Source of the DNA: Nicotiana tabacum
Taxonomy: Eukaryota; Streptophyta; Magnoliopsida; Solanales; Solanaceae
DNA length: 64,000 nt
Assembly (NCBI RefSeq): GCF_000715075.1
Contig: NC_134095.1
Location: 49,900,806-49,964,805, forward strand
Direction of reading: 5' to 3'
The notes beneath the pieces are model-generated. The model was not told where the DNA came from and did no database searches. It was given only the letters and a program-made list of their open reading frames with translations. A program made the translations under genes and the position numbers. Positions 58,185 through 64,000 of this stretch are shown here, piece by piece. Position 1 is the first letter of the stretch, and every line of letters begins with the position of its first letter.

Positions 58185-60242
58185 TTATGAGTACATTATG
58201 GTTTTGACAATTTGTGTCCGCGGGGCATCGTTCGGCCTCACCGCGGTCCTAGGTGTGAGATCCTTCTCAAGTTGCTCCAGCTCATGCATGGTCTGCTTGA
58301 CATAGCTCATTACTGCCGAGAGGACGGTAACGCTGGTCATGTTCTCACATCGTAGGCATCGTCGGGTGATGGCATGTGCAATGGCCTTGATCCTATCTCT
58401 GGTTTGCTTCTTCTCTATGAGTAGGCGTTTTATCTGATCGCTACATATCTTGAACACCTGAGCATCCTGTATATGCTGATGTTTTAGTTGCCGTACTTCT
58501 AACTTCATCTGGGCCAACGAATCGTACCAGTATCTGCTCTCAATTTGGAAATCCTGGGCCTGATTAGCTGCTTTGATCTCAAGTGTAGCCATCTCTCTCT
58601 TTATTTTAGCAACAGTTTTCTCGTGATCGCCTTCCAATTGATTCAAGTGTCGGCGATGCTTATCTGCTCTTGTATCCCATTGTGCCCTGAGCTCTGCTAT
58701 GATGTCTTTAGATTTCTCTAAATCCTCTTGCCATTCCCTGACTTTGCCTTTTAGCCTTTTTATCAACTGCTCATCTGCTCGACGCCTTGGCTGCTTGTCC
58801 GCATCTATCCTTGTCTGTTTGATCTGGGCTTTGAGCATTTCGTTTTCCTGAATCAACCTGTTTCGTTCTCCCAGATTGGTAGCAACTTGCACGTTGTGAT
58901 CATATTTCAGGCTTTCCACTTGTCGCTTCAACCTGCTGATTTCGGCGCAATAGCCTCTTTCTTTTGCTAGCCAATCCCATTGTTTTTGCGATGTTTCAGC
59001 GAAATTCAGGATGTGGGGTCTCTTAGCCGGCCTTTCATGCTCAAGTTCCCTTCTGTACCATGCCAGGTAAGCTGGCGCCGTCTCCTCTTTGGCTCGATCC
59101 CGCACGCAAGTATCTGATTTCAAATATTGACACTCACTCCAGATTTGGCGAATTTTCGCTTCTGGAAACTGTCCGTTAGGACTTATCTCAACTGCTTGAG
59201 TGCTAAGATCTTCCTCATAAGGTACTGTCTGGCATCTTCCGAGCTGTCTCAAAACTCGGCAGGGTGCGTAAGGTTGAATGCTCTTAAGCCCCATCAGTAA
59301 GAAATGGGTTTTAGCCGCCGGCATATATATGACCTCGTCAACATGCAACCATCCCAGTGTCCATTGTATTTGGCTGGCAGTAAGAGCTTGAAAGAAAGAG
59401 GTCCATGCCATGACTCCTTTGGGCAAACTAATCTGTTTGGTTCTCGTGTAAAATTCTTCTATGCAAGTCTTTTCCGGGGAACCATGGCTCAAAATCTCGG
59501 AACGATGGCAGAGGTGCTCGGTCATCCACATTTGTAGGAGCAAGTTACAACCTTCGAAGAAATTTCCTCCAGCTTTACAGGCTGTAAGAGCTCGAAAGAT
59601 GTCAGATACCAACATAGGCACGAGAGTACTGTCACTTTGCGTGAGTAAAGTGCTGACGACCCCGGATATCTTCAAATCAATGTTTCCGTCTTTCCTTGGA
59701 AATACCAGAAGGCCCAAGAACATCATCATGAAGCCTACCCGTCTGTGTTTGTCCCACTTCTGACGAATACCTTTGCTGCACAGTTTGTTGATTGGATTAT
59801 TGAATCCTCCCTCATGACCGTACCTATCATATATGAAGCATGGAGTACAAAAACCGGCAGCCAGATCCGGGTCGTGGACCGTTCTGGGTATCTTCAGTGA
59901 ATCTAGGAACCGATGTACCGTGACAGCTCTTGGGGCGACCAAGTATTTTTGCCTCAACGGAAGTTCAGCATTTCTGATGTACCCAGCCATTTCTTCCAAA
60001 GTCGGGGTGAGTTCAAAATCAGAGAAATGGAAAACATTGTGCGCCGGGTCCCAGTAAGTGACTAAAGCTCTTATGATATCTCCCCGAGGCTGGATTTCCA
60101 ACAAACCCACGAGACCTTTCAGATATTTCTTAACCTCATTTTGTCCTTCAACACCTAGATCATTCCACCATAGCCGTAACTTGACAGAGATTTTGGTCAT
60201 TATTGAAAAATGTTCATTTTGCATCGTGCTCATCCTGCACAT
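58185..60242 (-). CDS. Ogre ORF1, 685 aa, function unknown
   Basis: An uninterrupted frame, the extra ORF that Ogre elements carry upstream of gag. Residues ~20-400 form a globular part (KLRLWWNDLGVEGQNEVKKY, LVTYWDPAHNVFHFSDFELT, EEMAGYIRNAELPL, KWDKHRRVGFMMMFLGLLVF) with the look of a plant-specific transposon-associated domain also found in host-annotated proteins. Residues ~420-670 are a long charged coiled coil (ISRLKRQVESLKYDHNVQV, REWQEDLEKSKDIIAEL). No enzymatic motif, signal peptide or membrane segment is seen. The start is the first ATG; MSTMQN a few codons in is an alternative. Its intactness next to a broken gag-pro is notable. The role (packaging, transport or silencing evasion) is not known to me. 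Confidence 0.85.
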   Translation of the reverse strand: MCRMSTMQNEHFSIMTKISVKLRLWWNDLGVEGQNEVKKYLKGLVGLLEIQPRGDIIRALVTYWDPAHNVFHFSDFELTPTLEEMAGYIRNAELPLRQKYLVAPRAVTVHRFLDSLKIPRTVHDPDLAAGFCTPCFIYDRYGHEGGFNNPINKLCSKGIRQKWDKHRRVGFMMMFLGLLVFPRKDGNIDLKISGVVSTLLTQSDSTLVPMLVSDIFRALTACKAGGNFFEGCNLLLQMWMTEHLCHRSEILSHGSPEKTCIEEFYTRTKQISLPKGVMAWTSFFQALTASQIQWTLGWLHVDEVIYMPAAKTHFLLMGLKSIQPYAPCRVLRQLGRCQTVPYEEDLSTQAVEISPNGQFPEAKIRQIWSECQYLKSDTCVRDRAKEETAPAYLAWYRRELEHERPAKRPHILNFAETSQKQWDWLAKERGYCAEISRLKRQVESLKYDHNVQVATNLGERNRLIQENEMLKAQIKQTRIDADKQPRRRADEQLIKRLKGKVREWQEDLEKSKDIIAELRAQWDTRADKHRRHLNQLEGDHEKTVAKIKREMATLEIKAANQAQDFQIESRYWYDSLAQMKLEVRQLKHQHIQDAQVFKICSDQIKRLLIEKKQTRDRIKAIAHAITRRCLRCENMTSVTVLSAVMSYVKQTMHELEQLEKDLTPRTAVRPNDAPRTQIVKTIMYS

Positions 60243-61577
60243 TTATTAAGGTGATTTTAACAAAATGACTTGACTCAAAAATATTTTACAAAGGGGATCA
60301 AGTTTTGAACACGGCCTTTAAGCACTTTGGGGACGAAGATTTTAAGGCTGTGTGGGTCAACTGGACAAAAATACTAAACAAGACCCAAAGGTGGCTGTTT
60401 ATGCAAAGTCAGCCTTCCGGCGTCCCTTTCGGGAACATTCGGCTATTTATGATAAAACAGCATCACCTGACTTATTTACGACTCTTTTTAAAATTTGACA
60501 CGTCTTTTTTTTTTTATTTTATTTATTGATTTTGGCTATTTTAGCAAAAATGGGGTTGAACCCGACGAGGGTTGCCTACGTATCTCACATCCGGTGAGAA
60601 TCAAACCGGCGTAGTTCGGCCCATCATGAATGGAGAAAATCAATTAAACCCAGAAAGCAATAATATATTTTTTTTATTATTTTCTTTCGAAAAGAGATAA
60701 AGACTAAAAAATTTTTTTTTTAGGAAGTATTTAGACTATTAGTCTGAATTTATAAAAGAGATACTACGAGAGAAACAACATATTTTTTGAATGATGAATT
60801 TAAAAAAAAAAAATTTACTTTTCAATAAATACCTTTTTTTTTTTAAAAAAAAAGAAAAGAAAAAAAAATTTATATGTTTTTGTAATAAATCAAACTAAAA
60901 GACAACTTTTGGTTTTATTCTGTTTTTTTTTTCGGCGAGGTTTCGACACTACTTGGACATTGGTTTTATTTTTCCAAAATAAGTAATTATCTCCCTACGC
61001 TGCTATTTTTCTTCTTTTTTTTAGAAACCGGTCAGCATGCGGAACCGAAGCAAATAAATGCGCAAAACAAATAGGATGCAGCAGGGTGGTCTTTTCATTT
61101 CAGGTTGCCTGTCCTAGACGGACCCAACCCCTGTGTTGAGCCCCCTAAGTCAAATGCAACATGATGCAAATAAACGTTCCTACTAGGGATCCGGCATGAA
61201 GTTTCGTTATACTAGGTTTATACCCTGGGTATTTGTTCTAGACTGTGTACCCGAGCGGACAACTCGAGTCGAGGAGGGGGCTACGTACCGGGGACCCGCG
61301 AGATCGTCCGGCTTTGTAACTTGTCCGACCTCTTTCTTATTTCAGGTATTGACACTAACAGAATAGGGAGTCTCGACCAGCGAGCTTCTCCCCGGAGGTA
61401 AGAAAAGAAGGGTTTCGGCACAGTTTATATACAGTTCAGATAATATCAAAGCGGTAAAAAAAATAACATTTAGCACGTTATGCCAAAATATGTAATAAAG
61501 ATCAGATAATAAGGCCAAATATAACAATTATTCTAAGCTCGAATTCTTGAACCCTGAACCGGAGGTTCTGGGTTCGT
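60243..61577 (-). other. 5' leader of the Ogre element
   Basis: 1.3 kb between primer region and ORF1 without an ORF. It contains motif copy 4 and long A/T homopolymer runs (60650-60935). Confidence 0.75.
60571..60628 (-). other. Spacer hairpin motif, copy 4
   Basis: On minus: CTACG, CCGGTTTGAT, inner TCTCAC/GTGAGA (6 bp, 5-nt loop), then CGTAG. It lies about 330 nt upstream of the ORF1 ATG. Confidence 0.75.
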
Positions 61578-61600
61578 GTCCCCAGCAGAGTCGCCAGAGC
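61578..61600 (-). other. Primer-binding region of the Ogre element
   Basis: Directly after the 5' LTR the minus strand reads GCTCTGGCGACTCTGCTGGG. The TGGCGAC phrase next to the LTR fits the primer site of Ogre elements, which I recall as tRNA-Arg; I could not verify the tRNA. Confidence 0.6.
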
Positions 61601-64000
61601 TGTCACACCTCCTTTTTGCGCGCCCGCCCCCGAAGGGTTAAATGCGCGAGGGGAGTTTTTCCAATTTAAGTGACAATATTCGAAATGGGATTATTTATTT
61701 AATTCAAAGTCGCCACTTGGGAAAGGTTTGGCTTTTGGTGTCCCAAGTCACCGGTTTATCTTGAATCCCAAATCGAGGAAATTTTCGACTTTTCCAAATG
61801 AAGTCTGCGAACCAGAAATTCTAAGTAAGGAATTCTGTTGACCCGAGGGAAGGTGTTAGGCACCCTCGAATCCCGTGGTTCTAGCACGGTCGCTGAAATT
61901 GTTATAATGGCTAAATATCTGATTTAAATACATGTTGTGACTTATGTGCTTTATTAAGTTTAAACCGCTTTTATTATTATCATTTAGTTTTATAGAATTG
62001 CAACGTCGCAAAAATGCATCTCGAACCACGTCACAATCAATGCACCCGTGATCGTCGACACATTTTGACTCCGTTGAGATTGGGATTTGGGTCACATCAA
62101 TGTGCACCCGTGTTTAAGAAGGTTAAATTATTAAGTCGCGCCTAAAGAGTCTAGCGCGTTATTATTTTTGTAGAAGGCCATGAAATTCACTAAACGGCCT
62201 ATCCCGAATTCTAAAAATTTATTATGGTTATTTATTGAGGGCCCCGCAATTTTGCATTTTATTTGGCGAGGCTCGTCTCTATTTTAGAAAGGATATCCTA
62301 AAGTGGCTACATTTCTAATGCGTTTGTCTCTAAAACTAGAAGAAGAAAAAAAGGTACATGCTAATTTAATTATATGCTTTGGCCTAATCCGGATTCTTAT
62401 GGTTAATTATTTACAAAGTTGAGAAAACATTGTACTTCAATGGAAAAATGCTTTAATTTGACAAAGAAATCCGTTTATTCTAACGAAATACAACACTTAA
62501 TCCGAATAAACATCTTTAAGTCGAATTTAGATTAACTTGCTTAAACAGGGTTAATAGAATTCCTTATTAAAGAATACTACCGATGATATTCAAAACTAGT
62601 CCTATAAACTGCCTAAAGAAATCGAAACTGGGTGATTCAAAACTGTATTATATTTGGCTAGATTTAACAGCCATTTGCCTCTACTTATTCAAAGCATGCT
62701 GAAAGAGTGAATTTAATTTTAACAATCGCACTAAATAGTTTCACATTCCATGAGTTATATTTACATCCTGTATGCTACTAAACGAATCAAACACCACAGT
62801 TTCAAATAAACATTAATTAAGTACAAACTTACTAATGTATTCTCTATTAGGCTACAAGTTAAAGGATTTATACAACTTTAACAATATTCGCAAAGCTATA
62901 AGTAAGGCAACAGATGATAAAAAAAATTCTTCAGATCTTTCGATTCATGCTTTTCAATGTTACAATCAGCTACACCAATGTGAGACTCGAGATGTGTACC
63001 TGGAAATACTGAAAGTGCAAAGGAGAAGAGGAAGAAGATAGGGAAATCAGCAGCAGCAAGAAACAGAATAGCAGCAGCAACAACAAGCAAAATAATTAGA
63101 ATAGAATCAAGATCCCAGCTAGACCAAGTCCCAGAGTAAACCAACAAACAACCAGTAGACTCAGTTGGATTTAGAAGAAATCAGTATTGGACAAACATGT
63201 CGAGACCAGTGAAATCAAGACAGCAAGAAGAATGCAATTTCTAGTTTTGTCTGTCTGTGTTATCAAACAGAGTTCTTTTCCAGTTTTTCTGCTTTTTAGA
63301 ACTTCAACTCTCAATCTCCAAACTAAGTTTTCTGTGTGTATTCTCTTTTTCTCTGTCTGTGTGTGTATCTATGTCTATATGTGTATATCTTCAACTCCCC
63401 CTCTCTTCTATTTTTTTTTCTCTCTCTGTTCTCTATCCTCCCCTTTTATAGCTTCAAATCAGGCTATTTGAACAGCCTGTTAATCAATCAGGTCCCCTCC
63501 CATGTGCTGTCCCTTTTAAGTTTCCACTTAGCTAATTAAGTATAAACCTCCCCCATGATATTCCTGACAGTACCCTCTAATATTTAAACTAAAAGGCAGA
63601 CATGGCAGCAAGAATATAATCTGACAAACATGCTGTCACATTATTTTAATCAGAATGGCTTTTATGCACATGTTGTGCACTAATGCACATGCCCTCCAAT
63701 TCAGGCTGTAACTAACAGACCAAACCTTAGATTTCTGAAATCAAATTAACAACTATAAGTTACTAAACTCAGTTCCTAATTGATTCAGGCAATGCTTAAC
63801 AGAAGCAAATCGATTTGTTATTGTTCAGGCAGTTAAAACTAATTGACGACACATGTCGACTCGACTATATTAATCATAACATGCACAATCGTAGCCAAAA
63901 TCAGACATTTAACAGTATCACACAAGGGGTTCAGATTGCAATGTTAATACAGAATGGCCCTAGGAACTAAATGAACGAACCAATTCAAATTCATTTGATT
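61601..64000 (-). repeat. 5' LTR of the Ogre element (partial, 2400 bp seen)
   Basis: Near-identical to 41995-44394, with scattered substitutions (mostly transitions) and a few 1-9 bp indels, for example in the CAG/CAA repeat near 63075. It continues past the window end by about 1.43 kb if equal in length to the other LTR. Confidence 0.94.
63442..63451 (-). promoter_or_regulatory. TATA-like box of the 5' LTR
   Basis: CTATAAAAGG on minus, same position as in the 3' LTR. It would drive the genomic transcript, with a start some 30 nt downstream toward lower coordinates. Confidence 0.65.

Larger units (their letters stand above)
41995..64000 (-). mobile_element. Ogre-type Ty3/gypsy (Tat) giant retrotransposon, 5' LTR cut by the window end
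   Basis: Minus-strand order: LTR (61601 to beyond 64000), primer region, leader, ORF1, gag-protease with G-patch, intron-like spacer, pol with two RNase H domains, 3' UTR of about 4.6 kb, purine tract, LTR (41995-45827). The extra ORF upstream of gag, an intron between protease and RT, archaeal-type second RNase H, LTRs near 4 kb and a size above 20 kb are the known hallmarks of Ogre elements. By eye the shared 2.4 kb of the LTRs differ by only a percent or two, so the insertion is fairly recent. It sits inside the L1 fragment. Confidence 0.95.

Overview
This window is nuclear DNA of a flowering plant, most likely a Solanaceae species and probably Nicotiana. It is AT-rich and packed with nested plant LTR retrotransposons. 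It carries a tRNA-type SINE with a (TTG)n tail of the tobacco TS type, plus an RTE-type LINE with the same tail, and F-box/FBD exons separated by an intron with consensus splice sites. The genus is an inference; no single feature proves it. I see no bacterial-style operon, CRISPR array, rRNA or genuine tRNA gene.

Layout. (1) 1-3290: plus-strand remnants of a transposon-derived coiled-coil reading frame and its long non-coding tail. (2) 3290-15492: a decayed minus-strand Ty3/gypsy Tat-like element (LTR 14774-15492, primer site, gag). Its gag is split by a complete 9.87 kb plus-strand non-autonomous element (3992-13862; ~3.06 kb LTRs, 3.7 kb non-coding interior, TSD TAGGA). (3) 15493-18243: AT-rich sequence with nothing recognised. 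(4) 18249-25396: a minus-strand Ty1/copia element. One LTR carries a TS-type SINE, and the core is replaced by a chromovirus LTR plus the start of its gag (20562-23670). (5) 25770-26590: the 3' end of an RTE-type LINE. (6) 27292-29836: an F-box/FBD gene with three recognisable exons and several lesions, the only host gene here. (7) 29893-33844: a solo 3.95 kb Ogre-type LTR with a perfect TSD (AACTT), 56 bp beyond the F-box stop codon. (8) 34060-34199 a short SINE; 34438-39174 a decayed copia element; 39696-39887 a MITE-like element; 40137-40745 a copia-like LTR; 41280-41990 an L1-type LINE fragment. (9) 41995 to the window end: a giant minus-strand Ogre-type Ty3/gypsy (Tat) element, about 23.4 kb if its truncated 5' LTR is as long as its 3' LTR.

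The Ogre element is the best preserved unit. On the minus strand it reads: 5' LTR, primer site, ORF1 (685 aa), gag-protease with G-patch, a 211-nt intron-like spacer, an uninterrupted pol (RT, RNase H, second RNase H, integrase), a long 3' UTR, polypurine tract and 3' LTR. Lesions seen are one frameshift and two stop codons in gag-pro. The most interesting signals lie in its non-coding parts. One is a small motif repeated four times in the spacers around the ORFs; its two stems appear to change in a compensated way, suggesting a structured RNA element. The other is a ~2.1 kb satellite-like array of about 47 monomers, most carrying a palindromic pair of plant telomere-type (telo-box) motifs. 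I treat these two as the candidates for an undescribed system.
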